A stretch of DNA of 64,000 nt from Cafeteria roenbergensis (taxonomy: Eukaryota > Sar > Bigyra > Bicosoecida > Cafeteriaceae). Below, piece after piece: positions 44,386 to 54,100 of the stretch. The notes under the pieces are model-generated. The model was given only the letters and a program-made list of their open reading frames with translations. It had not been told where the DNA came from and searched no databases. The stretch lies in contig VLTN01000017.1 of the NCBI GenBank assembly GCA_008330645.1, forward strand, positions 62,001 through 126,000, written 5' to 3'. Within the stretch, counting starts at the first letter, position 1. Each line of letters opens with the position of its first letter. The position numbers and the translations under genes were made by a program.

Positions 44386-45657
44386 TCACACGAGCATAAT
44401 AAAGCTATCCCCGTTCGGGCCAGCAACCACTTTGCGCTGCCTGGGGTCCCTGTTGGGCATGGCCATCTCTCCGACACAGAGCTTGCTTTCGACATCCGCC
44501 TTGGCCTCGGACCACAACCTCGTGGGCGGCACAAGCTTCCGCATCGACCCAGATGCAAACTTTCTCCGCATTTCATCCTCTGCCTCGCGGCTCGTCTTCC
44601 CTCCGCCGAACCAGTCAGCTCGGCGAGCAGTGCCAACTGTGTACAATGTCGCATGCCAAGCGTGAGCCACGCCGGCCTCGGATGCAGTTGCTTTGCTGAC
44701 GTACGCCCCAACGTCGCCCACGACTGGGCGCGCCTCCAGTGCGTTGCGCTTCAGGCAGTTTGTGGCTCCTCTCGTTGGCAAGAAGAGCGCCCGCAGAGCC
44801 GGCTGCGCGTGCTTTGCCGCCACAGCAATCGTGGCAAGAGGCCGCTCTGCACCAGCGGAGTGAGCGCCCCGCTCGTAGCGCCGGCCCAGCAGCGGGCCTG
44901 GCTGTCCGGCAGCTGCCTCAGCCGCTGCCGCAGAGGCAGCTCGCGCTGGCTGGACAGCATCGGCCGCCATCGCTCGCTCTGCGCCCCCCAGCTCCACCTG
45001 CGCTGCCAAGAAGGCGGTTGTTCGCCTGCCGGCTGGGCCTCCTTCAGGCGATGGCCTGTCAGCATACTGCGTCTCCAGGTCCGACAAAACGACGCGATTC
45101 AGCGGCACTGCGGAGCCGGCATCGGGGGCCAGCTTTAGCCCGAGCTTCAGCGCCGATGAAGATTCAAGCACGCTCCAGACCAAAGGGCTTGCGTGGGCGG
45201 ACTCCCACCCGTCGGCCCTGGCCTTGGCACGCCTGGCTGCGGCGTGGTGTCCGCCTGCGGCAGGCTCCCCGCTTGCCGAATCGTCAGAATCGCTGCTTTC
45301 CGAGGACCTGGCGTCCATTGGAGCAACCGAGCGTGGGAAGCACGCTGCAATTGCGCCCATGGCACGCTGGACGAGGTCGGGCTCGCAGCCGCACAGCTGT
45401 GCGCGGCCGAGTCCGCCTTCTCGCCGAAAATCCGTGATCGGCACCAGAACCACGACGGCGGCCGGGTAGTCCAGCGAGCCCACCACGTGAAACAAGTCGG
45501 CTGTGATACACGACAGTTGGTCAGGCCATGCCGCTTCGCCGGCGGCTCCTTCCCCGGCTGGATGCCGCAGGCCGCTTGCGAACAGCTGCTGGTTGCGAAA
45601 GCACACGCTGTCGCTGAAAACGAGCTCCCCCGCGGCGTCGGCCTCGAGAATGTACAT
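44386..45657 (-). CDS. Hypothetical protein, function unknown
   Basis: 423 residues from the ATG at 45657 (MYILEADAAG) to the TGA at 44386-44388. The same frame stays open further upstream into the antisense of NAA30 exon 1, so that part is excluded. Residues 1-85 look globular (LVFSDSVCFRNQQLF, DLFHVVGSLDYPAAVVVLVPITDF). Residues 105-160 are acidic and Ser-rich. The C-terminal third (WHATLYTVGTARRADWFGG, KLVPPTRLWSEAKADVESKL) has aromatic-rich, non-repetitive sequence unlike a chance frame. I do not recognise a family. It is divergent from NAA30 across 210 bp. An upstream exon cannot be excluded. An AATAAA on the plus strand at 44398-44403, inside this gene's last codons, could serve as the polyadenylation signal of giant gene copy B. 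Confidence 0.55.
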   Translation of the reverse strand: MYILEADAAGELVFSDSVCFRNQQLFASGLRHPAGEGAAGEAAWPDQLSCITADLFHVVGSLDYPAAVVVLVPITDFRREGGLGRAQLCGCEPDLVQRAMGAIAACFPRSVAPMDARSSESSDSDDSASGEPAAGGHHAAARRAKARADGWESAHASPLVWSVLESSSALKLGLKLAPDAGSAVPLNRVVLSDLETQYADRPSPEGGPAGRRTTAFLAAQVELGGAERAMAADAVQPARAASAAAAEAAAGQPGPLLGRRYERGAHSAGAERPLATIAVAAKHAQPALRALFLPTRGATNCLKRNALEARPVVGDVGAYVSKATASEAGVAHAWHATLYTVGTARRADWFGGGKTSREAEDEMRRKFASGSMRKLVPPTRLWSEAKADVESKLCVGEMAMPNRDPRQRKVVAGPNGDSFIMLV

Positions 45658-45867
45658 GATGCACCTGGCCCCCTTGAGCGACCGCGCAGGTTTGTGGGTC
45701 CCGAAGTCGCGCTGTGCGGATGCCGGCGCGCTCCCGCGGCAGCGACGGCCGCCTCTGCAGGCTGCGGCACTTGCCTCTGCCTCGAGCGCACGCACCCCAG
45801 AGCTCGTGGGCTGCCTTTGCGGGGGAAACGCGCGGAGCACCTGCTTGAACCTCGTGTTGCACCGGGA

Positions 45868-46581
45868 ATGGCTGAGTCGGCAGAGGGCGAGGTAATTCTG
45901 TCGCCGTATCGCAGCGAAGATGAGCTTCCTGAGCTCATCGCACTGATGGAAATGGACCTCTCCGAGCCGTACACGGTGTTCACGTACCGCTACTTCATCC
46001 GTAACTGGCCCCACCTCTGTATTTTGGTAAGCCTGCGACGCGGCTATCGCGCTGTCCCCGCCGCTTCAGCGTGCTGGCCTGCCTCGGCTGCCTGAAGGCC
46101 GAGGTCTCCCGCGTGCGGGCCTGCTCACTACGGACCGACGTTTCTCGCCCTGGGGTGGCATTTCCCGCAGGCAAGGTGCAATGGGAAGCTCGTGGGGGCG
46201 GTGATCGCGCGGGAGTCTCCAGTGGCGCGCACAGTCGACAACATTGGGTACATCGCAATGCTGGCCGTGGACAAGTCGCAGCGCCGCAAAGGCATCGGTC
46301 AGCGTCTCGTGGAGCGAGTGATCGAGGTGATGCTTTTGCGTTGCCACGCTGTGGAGCTCGAGGCGGAGCACGTGAACCTTGGGGCCATTCGGCTGTACGA
46401 GCGGCTTGGGTTCGTTCGCACCCACAGGATGTGCAGATATTACCTCAACGGCAGCGACGCGTTCAAGCTCAAGAAGATTTTCAGGCCGCTCAAGCTGACG
46501 GAGGACGAGGATGAGCCTGCCGAGCCCGAACCAGTGGTGGATGCCGCCGCGGCGGTGGAGCCTTCGCCCGTGTCGGCGTGA
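45868..46581 (+). CDS. NAA30: N-alpha-acetyltransferase 30, NatC catalytic subunit (two exons)
   Basis: Exon 1 45868-46026 and exon 2 46171-46581 (phase 0; donor GTAAGC, acceptor CCCGCAG) give 189 residues. The GNAT fold is complete: DLSEPYTVFTYRYFI and NWPHLCIL in exon 1, then GKLVGAVIA, YIAMLAVD, the acetyl-CoA loop RRKGIG (91-96), AIRLYERLGFVR and MCRYYLNGSDAFKLK, all characteristic of NAA30. The protein acetylates nascent chains starting Met-Leu, Met-Ile or Met-Phe on the ribosome, with NAA35 and NAA38 as partners in known systems. The Glu/Pro/Ala-rich C-terminal tail is lineage-specific. This is the only intron in the window with a GTAAG donor. Confidence 0.93.
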
Positions 46582-46915
46582 CGCTGGGCGATGCCGTCGG
46601 GCCGAGCCAGCCACCGGTCGGCTCTCCTGGCTGTGCGCCGAGTAGACAACCTGTGGTGGAGGTTGCTTGAGTGCGCACATTTCCCAAGTCGCGCGTAGTT
46701 TTGAGCAAGCTGCCCGGGCAGCGCTAGCAATCGAGCCGACTTGTACGCGAGCTGCCTGGGATTGGCAGGCGGCGAAAGTAACCCGCACAGGCCCTGCCCG
46801 GTCGCAACGGCAGGACAGAGACAACCTTGCGTCGCACCCATGGCTTGAGCTCACCATGGTCGCCCCAACCACGGCAAGCAAAGTCGGCCTTTGGCGCCGC
46901 GTCGCCCTGCGAAGC
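46582..46915. other. Convergent spacer between NAA30 and MOCS1A
   Basis: The 3' ends of two convergent genes meet here. No reading frame or RNA gene is recognised. Its right-hand end leads directly into the inverted repeat that covers the MOCS1A stop codon. Confidence 0.4.
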
Positions 46916-46974
46916 GCGGCAGGAAGCGACTACCCACCGATGAGAATCATTGGCCGGGAGTCGCTTCCTGCCGC
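46916..46974. repeat. 16-bp perfect inverted repeat around the MOCS1A stop codon
   Basis: GCGGCAGGAAGCGACT at 46916-46931 is the exact reverse complement of 46959-46974, with a 27-nt loop. In MOCS1A mRNA one arm codes the residues just before the terminal RPMILIGG and the other begins at the stop codon, so the transcript can form a stable GC-rich hairpin with the last sense codons in its loop. Confidence 0.85.
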
Positions 46975-48558
46975 TTCGCTCGCCTGGGCTATGCTCTCGC
47001 CGTCCTGATGGCCGCCGAGCGCGGCGTGCTTCCCGGCAAGCGCCTCGCGAACCGCCTCGAGCACGGCGCGCCTGCTCGCGCTGGCAGCAGCGGCGGCCGT
47101 GTCGTCTGCCTGCTCCTCGTCGTGGTGCGACACGGCTGCTGTCCTTATTGCGTCCCGGAGCGCCACCTCGTCGCTCCCGAACAAGCAAGCTCGAAGGTTG
47201 CCGTCGGCTGTGAGCCGCAGCCGGTTGCAGCCGCCGCAGAAGGGAGCAGTCATGCTGGCAATCACGCCAACGCGGCCGCCAGCGGCAGGGCCATCGCAGA
47301 TTGGCGCCAGTGGTTTCGCGGCGGCCATGGCCTGCTCAATTGCATGCGCCGCGGCATCGCTGGTTGCAGAGCCGAGCGACCACACGCGGGCTGTGGCATG
47401 CGAGTCGAAGGACCCAGCCGGCTGGCCTGGCGGTGCAAGCCCGCTTGCGTGGGGCTCCATCTCCGGGAAAGCCTCGCTCAGCTGCGCAAGGAGCTCAGCC
47501 ATGGGCATCATTGGCGACTGGCGCTCGGACGGGCTTGCCGGAGGCTCTGCGCCCTCCGGTGCCCAGTCGTTCCCCGCAAAGGGCATTGCTTCGATGAAGC
47601 GCACCTCCACCCCGTAGAGCCGAGCCAAGGCGGCAAGGGGAGCGGCCTCGCGCTCCGTGTGGCCCCGCAGCGCCACGGCGTTGATTTTGACGCTGCGAAA
47701 CCGCCCCTCGCGCGCGAGCTTGTCGACAAATGCACCCTCGTCACCAGGCAGCGGATCTGGGAGTGGCGAGCCCGTGCTCTGCGCGTGCCGGAGCGCCGCC
47801 CCCCTGCTTGCAATGGCGGCCAAGAGCCGAATAGCGCCGATGGCGCGGTGCATGCCAGCTGCAGGGCGGCGAGCCAGCGCCTCGAAACGGGAGGGCACGA
47901 GAGTGTCGAGGGAGACGTTGGCCGACGTGACGCCCGCTCGCACAAGCCGTGCGACGCCGCGGCGCGAGAGCGCCAGCGCGTTGGTCGTCACTGCAAGGTC
48001 TTCAATGCCGGGTGTGCTCGAGATGGCGCTCGCCACGGCCTCCCAGTCCGGCCGCAGGAGTGGCTCGCCTCCAGTGAGCCTCACGCGCGTCACTCCCCCC
48101 TCGGCAACGGCTTCGACCACGGCCAGAATCTCGTCGCTGGTGAGCAGCCGCGGACGGGGGCTCAGCGCAACACCGTCCAACGGCATGCAGTAGGTGCAGC
48201 GGAGGGAGCAGCGCTCGGTCAGGGACACGCGCAGGTAGGTATGCTGGCGCCCGAACCGATCCTTCAGCGCGCTGCGCATGCGTTCCGCGCGGCTCGCGTC
48301 TGGTGCCATGGAACTCTGAGCTTGTGCTTCGCCCGCCGCCGGGACGCGAGCGGGAGGCCGCCCGCGCAAGAAGCGTGCCATGTCGACTTCCGGCGGGGTG
48401 GCACGAAGCTTCGCCCAGCGCTCGCTGGTCCGCGCTGTCCCCGTGGCCGCCGTGTGGCGCTGTCGGGGTGTTCTGGCGAACTGCAATCGGCTCGCCTTGG
48501 AGGCTTGAGAGCGCACTTCGGCGCCCAAGAACTCGAGAGCGCCGCGAACGGACCGCAT
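46930..48558 (-). CDS. MOCS1A: Molybdenum cofactor biosynthesis protein A (radical SAM GTP 3',8-cyclase)
   Basis: 542 residues from the first ATG at 48558. Residues 1-100 are Arg/Ala/Ser-rich and resemble an organelle targeting peptide. The radical-SAM cluster CSLRCTYC gives Cys117, Cys121 and Cys124. RLTGGEP follows. The C-terminal second cluster is CGGC...C at Cys441, Cys444 and Cys458 (CX2CX13C), and the protein ends in the family's double Gly (MILIGG), which is needed for activity in known MoaA proteins. The enzyme converts GTP to the cyclic intermediate on the way to cyclic pyranopterin, with MoaC/MOCS1B completing the step; no MoaC domain is fused here. There are Ala/Ser/Pro-rich inserts after residue 215 and before the C-terminal helix. 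It is divergent from lysyl-tRNA synthetase over 137 bp. Confidence 0.93.
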   Translation of the reverse strand: MRSVRGALEFLGAEVRSQASKASRLQFARTPRQRHTAATGTARTSERWAKLRATPPEVDMARFLRGRPPARVPAAGEAQAQSSMAPDASRAERMRSALKDRFGRQHTYLRVSLTERCSLRCTYCMPLDGVALSPRPRLLTSDEILAVVEAVAEGGVTRVRLTGGEPLLRPDWEAVASAISSTPGIEDLAVTTNALALSRRGVARLVRAGVTSANVSLDTLVPSRFEALARRPAAGMHRAIGAIRLLAAIASRGAALRHAQSTGSPLPDPLPGDEGAFVDKLAREGRFRSVKINAVALRGHTEREAAPLAALARLYGVEVRFIEAMPFAGNDWAPEGAEPPASPSERQSPMMPMAELLAQLSEAFPEMEPHASGLAPPGQPAGSFDSHATARVWSLGSATSDAAAHAIEQAMAAAKPLAPICDGPAAGGRVGVIASMTAPFCGGCNRLRLTADGNLRACLFGSDEVALRDAIRTAAVSHHDEEQADDTAAAAASASRRAVLEAVREALAGKHAALGGHQDGESIAQASEAAGSDSRPMILIGG

Positions 48559-48695
48559 GCCCGCCCGCCGTAACGGCGCCTGGTGGTCCGTGCGGCCCCT
48601 CTTGCGAGCGAGTGGCGCGCCCGTCAAGCCTCTGCCGGGGGCGCGGAAGGCCGAGGCTCTGCCCACGCAGTGTGTGACAATTGACGGCGGCGACG

Positions 48696-50723
48696 ATGCG
48701 GCCGCAAGCCGCGGCCATTAGCCCCGCACCGAACCCCTGCCTTGGGGTTGGGGCGCGGGTGCTGCGCTCACCAGGAGAGGGCAGCGGTCGTTGCCAGATG
48801 GCACTAGTTCGGGGCGCGCGCGCGGCGGCGCGCTGTGCCAGCGGCGGCCTGTGGACGCCCGCCAGGTCTGCAGCTCTGGCCACCGCGGGTCGGGCCAAGG
48901 CGGGCCTGACTTCCTCGGCTGAAATTGCGGCCGGCGAGGCGCCCGCTCCCGAGGAGACCAGGCGCTTGCCGCCTCGTGATTGGCCGCACTGGATGCCGCG
49001 CTACCCGACCGACTTCAAGCCGAGCACAAGTGTTGCCGCGTTCAAGAGCGACTTCGAGCACCTGGAGGCAAGCGCTCGCGAGCGAGACGCCAAGGTGCGC
49101 ATTGGGGGCCGTGTGCAGCTGGTGCGCCACGCCAGCAAGAAGCTGACGTTCCTCACGGTGGAGGCGGAAGGCGAGACGATTCAGGTGCTGGTGAGCCGGG
49201 GCAACTACACAGGGACGGATGCCGACGGCGCCCCTTGCGCTGGGGACCAGCTGGTCGAGACGATGAAGCTGCTGCGCCGCGGGGACTGGGTGGGCTTGGA
49301 CGGTTTCGCGGGCAAGAGCGGCAGGGGGGAGCTCTCTGTGATCGCGACGCGCGTGCAGGTGCTTGCGCCGTGCGAGGTGAACCTTCCCGAGCCCGGCCAG
49401 CTGCGCGACGAGGGGGCCAGAGCAGCGGAGCGCCACCGGGACCTGGTGGTGAACGGGCAGTGGGCGCGCGCCCCGCACCTGGCCCGCTCGGCGGTGCTTC
49501 GGTCCGTCCGGCAGACGCTGGAGCGGCACGGCTGCGTGGAGGTCGAGACGCCGGTGCTGCAGGCGACAGCCGGCGGGGCCATTGCCCGGCCCTTCGAGAC
49601 CCGCTCCCACGCGCTGGACCGCCAGCTCAGCCTGCGCGTGGCGCCGGAGCTCGCGCTGAAGCAGCTGGTGGTGGGCGGTCTGCAGCGAGTGTTCGAGCTG
49701 GGCCGGGTGTTCCGCAACGAGGGCGTGGATGCCACGCACAACCCCGAGTTCACCTCCTGCGAGGCGTACGGGGCTTATTGGACTGTGAGCGACCTGGAGT
49801 CCCTCACGCAAGAGGTGATGAGAGACGCGGCGGCAGCCGTCGCAGCAGCGGGGCTGGCCGCCGGGGAGGCGCAGTGGCGCCGGCCGGACCAGGCCTCGGC
49901 AGGGGGCGTCGACGAGGCCCCGCCCTCTGGTGCGGTGGCGGCAGCAGCAGCCCCAGCAGCAGCAGCAGCTGCTGGTGCTGGCGGCCGCAGTGATTCGTCC
50001 GACGTGCTGCAGCTGTCCGGCGACTTTGTTGGGCGGTTTGCCTCCTCTGAAGTGCTCGACGCTGGGAGAGGCGAAGAGTTGCGTCGCGACGGGCTGACGC
50101 TTGACCTGTCCCAGCCATTTGACCGGATCAGCATCCCGGAAGCCGTTGCCGAGGCAACTGGCGGCGCGGAGCTCCCCCTCCTTCGGGAGCTTACCGACGC
50201 CGCCTTTGGCGGAGCGAGCGACGCGGCCACCCAGGAGGTCGAGGCGCGGGCAGAGGCCCAGCTTGCAGAGCTCCTTCGCTCGCAGGGGCTGGAGCTGCCG
50301 TCCCCGCCGACGTACGGCCGAATGCTGGACCGACTCATCGGCGGGGTGGTGGAGCCACGCTGTCTGCGGCCCACGTTCGTGGTGGACCACCCCGTGCTGA
50401 TGAGTCCGCTGGCGCGCTCGCGGCCCGACGCGCCGTGGCTCGCCGAGCGGTTCGAGCTCTTCGTCCTCGGCCGAGAGCTCTGCAACGCGTACGGGGAGCT
50501 GAGCGACCCCGACGAGCAGCGCAGGCGGTTCGCCGCCCAGGTGGCCGAGCGCGAGCGGCGCGGCGACGACGAGGCCCACGGGATGGACGAGCGATTCCTC
50601 GACGCCCTCGCCCACGGCCTGCCGCCCACCGGCGGGTGGGGGCTGGGCGTGGACCGGCTGGTGATGCTGCTCACCCAGCGGCCGCACATCCGGGACGTTG
50701 TCGCCTTTCCCATGTGCCGCTGA
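48696..50723 (+). CDS. Lysyl-tRNA synthetase, class II, with organelle-type leader
   Basis: 675 residues from the first ATG (48696); a second ATG at 48798 gives 641 residues beginning MALVRGARAAARC, a strong mitochondrial-type presequence. The OB-fold anticodon-binding domain begins near residue 125 (VRIGGRVQLVRHASKKLTFL). Class II motifs follow: motif 1 (HGCVEVETPVLQ), motif 2 (RVFRNEGVDATHNPEFTSCE) and motif 3 (GGWGLGVDRLVMLL). ERFELFVLGRELCNAY is diagnostic for LysRS and argues against Asp or Asn synthetases. A low-complexity Ala/Gly insert lies between motifs 2 and 3. The enzyme charges tRNA-Lys. The body looks like the eukaryotic type, so the two ATGs may give cytosolic and organellar forms or two organellar forms; which one cannot be told here. 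Confidence 0.9.
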   Translation: MRPQAAAISPAPNPCLGVGARVLRSPGEGSGRCQMALVRGARAAARCASGGLWTPARSAALATAGRAKAGLTSSAEIAAGEAPAPEETRRLPPRDWPHWMPRYPTDFKPSTSVAAFKSDFEHLEASARERDAKVRIGGRVQLVRHASKKLTFLTVEAEGETIQVLVSRGNYTGTDADGAPCAGDQLVETMKLLRRGDWVGLDGFAGKSGRGELSVIATRVQVLAPCEVNLPEPGQLRDEGARAAERHRDLVVNGQWARAPHLARSAVLRSVRQTLERHGCVEVETPVLQATAGGAIARPFETRSHALDRQLSLRVAPELALKQLVVGGLQRVFELGRVFRNEGVDATHNPEFTSCEAYGAYWTVSDLESLTQEVMRDAAAAVAAAGLAAGEAQWRRPDQASAGGVDEAPPSGAVAAAAAPAAAAAAGAGGRSDSSDVLQLSGDFVGRFASSEVLDAGRGEELRRDGLTLDLSQPFDRISIPEAVAEATGGAELPLLRELTDAAFGGASDAATQEVEARAEAQLAELLRSQGLELPSPPTYGRMLDRLIGGVVEPRCLRPTFVVDHPVLMSPLARSRPDAPWLAERFELFVLGRELCNAYGELSDPDEQRRRFAAQVAERERRGDDEAHGMDERFLDALAHGLPPTGGWGLGVDRLVMLLTQRPHIRDVVAFPMCR

Positions 50724-51138
50724 GTCCCCGCGAAGCGGGAGCCGTCGGCTGCCGGAGGGCGAGGCGAGGCGGGGCGAGGCGAGGCGAGGCGAGGCGAGGC
50801 GAGGCGAGGCGAGGCAAGGCAAGGCAAGGCGAGGCGAGGCGAGGCGAGGCGAGGCGAGGGCCTGCACCCGCGCGCGGCTGGGGGACCCGCCTGCAGAGGC
50901 GTGGACGGCGTGGCTGCGTATGTTGCTGCGACGCCGAGCTGCGTGTGCTGTGGGGCGTGTGGTTGCGTGCAGGCGCGCTGGCGCGTGAGTGAGAGAGTGT
51001 GCTGATGACGGCTTCGCTGCGCTGCGCAGCGGCCGCAGGGCAGAGACGTGACACACCTGGACGCCACACGTGACGCGGCGCCGTGGCGGCAGAGATGCCA
51101 GTCGTTGTGGCGGCGGTCGCGCGCTACGGAGCGAGGAA
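50724..51138. other. Convergent spacer between LysRS and SF3B3
   Basis: 415 bp between two convergent stop codons. It holds the pentanucleotide array described separately and otherwise GC-rich sequence without a recognisable gene or RNA. Confidence 0.45.
50761..50860 (+). repeat. GAGGC pentanucleotide array, 20 units
   Basis: Exactly 100 bp made of 20 pentamers, 38 bp after the LysRS stop. Fifteen units are GAGGC; the others are one GGGGC (50771-50775), three adjacent AAGGC (50816-50830) and a last GAGGG. The array is G-rich on the plus strand, so it would lie in the LysRS 3' UTR as a purine-rich tract. Confidence 0.95.
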
Positions 51139-54100
51139 TCACATCACGCGGGCGCGCATCTCCTCGAGGCGGCGGGCCACCGCTGCTGCGGCGGCAACGG
51201 CGCTGCCTGCCACGACCGGCCCGCCCTCGCTGCTCAGCTCCTCGGCCAGGGCCAGCCGCTGCGCCTCCGGGAGGCACAGGAACCGCTCGCAGAGGTCCCC
51301 GTCGACCACGTGCTTGACCGGCGCAAAGTATGACCGATACGCGATGTGCACGCGGCCGGTGGGCGTGAGGCGCTCGGCGGTGGCCACCTCGCTGCCCTCC
51401 TCCACCTCTGCCCGGGCCCGCAGGTAGAGCTCGAGGTGCTCCAGCAGGCGCGTGTCGCTCTTGGCGGTGAGCGGGAGCAGCGCGCCGACGGCGCCGGTGA
51501 CGGTGGCGTAGACGATGACCTCGTGGCCCCCAGCCAGAGCGCCCTTGGCAACAGCAGTCACGGCCCCGCCCACAAATGCCTGGCACTCCGTGACCAGCTT
51601 GGTGGCCGCGCCTCGCACGGGGGAAGCCGCCCAGAGCTTCTGAGTGCCGTCGTCCGCCGCCGCGCCGTCGTCGTCTGTGCCCTCCGGCGCCCTCACCACA
51701 GCCAGCGTGCCGAACTTGTCGCCCACCACTGCCGTGTCGCCGTCAATCACGGCCAGTCCGCACGCCGTGACGTGCCGCGGCGTCAGCTCGTCGGCGATGA
51801 CGACGGCAGAGCCCGTGTCCGGCCGGTAGGAGAGAAGCAGCAGGCCCTCCTCGGCGTCGCCGCACCACACGCGCACACCCGTTGACGCGGCCACGCCTGG
51901 CTCCAGGGGCGCTCCAGCCGACGTGGCGCCGCCGTGCGCCAGCGCCACCACCCGCGTGGGAGACACCCGCGACACGCCCCGGCGCAGAAGCTGCCGAATG
52001 CCAATCTCAAACGTCACAACGGCCGGCCCAACTCCCACCAGCAGCCGCCCGGCCACCCCGCACATGGCCAGCGGCGGCGCGTCCACGGGAGTCTCGTGCA
52101 GGAAGGCGAGGCGTGCCCGGGCGCGCGCGGCAGGCACCACGTCCTGCTGCTCCGCCGGCCCGCCCTCCCCGGTGGGCGGCGTCGCCACAACGTGGTAGAG
52201 CCGCACGCCGGCAGAGCGGTAGCGCATGGGGTGGAAGGCCAGGCCGGCCACCACGCCCACGGCCACAAACACCTCCCCCGGGCGGGCCGCGAAGCACACG
52301 GCGCAGGCGGACAGCGCAGCGCACCCGCTGGGCAGGTCCACGGCGTCGAGCGTGCAGGCGCCGCCCGCGGCGCTGAGCGACGCCGGGGGAGCCACCTCGG
52401 TCTCTGCCTGCGCCGCTGCGTCGGCCAGGTCCTGTGCCGCGAGCGAAGTGTCGACCAGCCGCAGGCACGAGGCCCACTGGCCGCCCTCGGGCGGGACGGG
52501 CCGGCCGACGCGGGCAGGGTGCACCCCAAAGCCGTCCGGCCCCAGCCCCTCCTCGTCCTCCTCCCCCTCCTCCCCCTCCTCGTCCTCCCCGCCGGCGCCC
52601 TCGGCCGCGCCCTCGGCGCCGGCGCCGTCCGCCTCTTCCGCTGCGGCCTCGGCGTCCGCCGCCGCGAACGCGGCCCGAATCTCCTCGAGCTCTGCCTGCG
52701 TGAATGCGTTGTGGTCCGACTCGAGCACGCACAGCAGGCCGCTCCCAGCCGACGCCGCGCCCGTTGCGGCGGCCGCCGCCGCCCCCGCCGCGCCCGCAGC
52801 AGCGGCTGAGGCCGACGACGACGAGGACGCCGTCAGCGACGAGGCGGCCGCCGCCGGCAGGCGAGCCATGAGCGCGGGCACGGCGGGCACCTCCACGACG
52901 CGCCGCGGCGTGTACCGCAGCGGGAGCGGGTCGTGCGCGAACGCGCCGCCCAGCTGATCCACCGTCAGGACGCGGAACCTCCCGCCCTCCACGGCAACAA
53001 GCCCCTCGGGCAGGTCCGCGGAAGACAGCGCGGCGACACCGTCGAGCGCCACGGTGGCCAGCGGCGCAGTGACGAACCGGCCGCCACCGCCCTCCCCCAT
53101 GCAGACGACCCAGGGCCGCGACGACAGCGCCAGCACCGCTGGCCGGCCGCCGCCCAGCCGCGCGCGGCAGAGCTTGACCGCGCTGGCCCCAACGGTGCGC
53201 GAGGTCGACTCGGCGATTCGGCCAGTCACCTCGTCCACCCGCGAGCGGAGCAGCGTGCCCGAAGCCAGCCCGACCAGCACGCTCAGCCCGCCGCGACGGG
53301 CCGCTGAGGCGGCCGCCGAGGCGGCCGCAGCGGCCGAGGGCGGGGGCCCTCCCGCAGAGGCTGCGGTCTTGTGCAGAGCCGGGCGCAGGTCGGCCATGCA
53401 GACGGCGGTGGGCGCTGAGGGCAGAGCCTGGGCCGCGAGCTGCTTCAGCCGGGACGACGGCGACAGGGACAGCACCCGGAGCGTGGGGCCGACGTCCACC
53501 ACGGCGAGGAGCGGGCAGAGCCGCGCGCCAGGGGCCCGCTCGCCCGCGTCCAGGGCGAGCGCCGGCGTGGCGAGCATTTGCTCGGCCACCTTGACGAGCG
53601 AGTCGCCGCCCTGCGCCTCCGGGTCGAGCTCGAAGAGGAGGAGCGAGCCGTCGTCCAGGCCGACGAGCACCTGTCGGCCGCAGACGCAGCCGCAGAGGAC
53701 GCCGCGGTTGCCGGGGGGCACCCATCGCGTGGTGCGGCGGTCCACGGCGGCGGGGTCGTGACCCATCTCCCTGGCAACCTCGGCGGCGACGGACGCGGCC
53801 AGGAAGCCGCGAATCCGCAGCATGCCTCCGCGGTGCACCTGCACCAGCGACCCGTCGTCGAGGAGCCCCACCGCCAGCGTGGGGGCGTCCTCGCGCAGCC
53901 CGCTGTCGTGCAGCTCCTCCACGTCCTCGGCCACCTGCATGGCGAGCGACGCGTCCACGAAGGACACCACGATGAGCCGGTCTCGCCCGGCGCACGCCAG
54001 CGCGGCCGCGGAGGCCCGCTCCGCCGCGCTCTCGCCCGCACCGTCAGCCCCGTCCGCGGCAGCCGCCCCTCCGCTGGCAGCGGCCGCCGCCGCCGCCGCG

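Noticed and set aside
45147-45983. 278-codon minus-strand frame overlapping NAA30 exon 1
   Set aside because: It is the antisense of a conserved exon plus another frame of the 44386-45657 gene, with no recognisable content.
48681-48695. Start of LysRS at a TTG codon
   Set aside because: A eukaryotic gene is expected to use ATG; the first in-frame ATG is at 48696.
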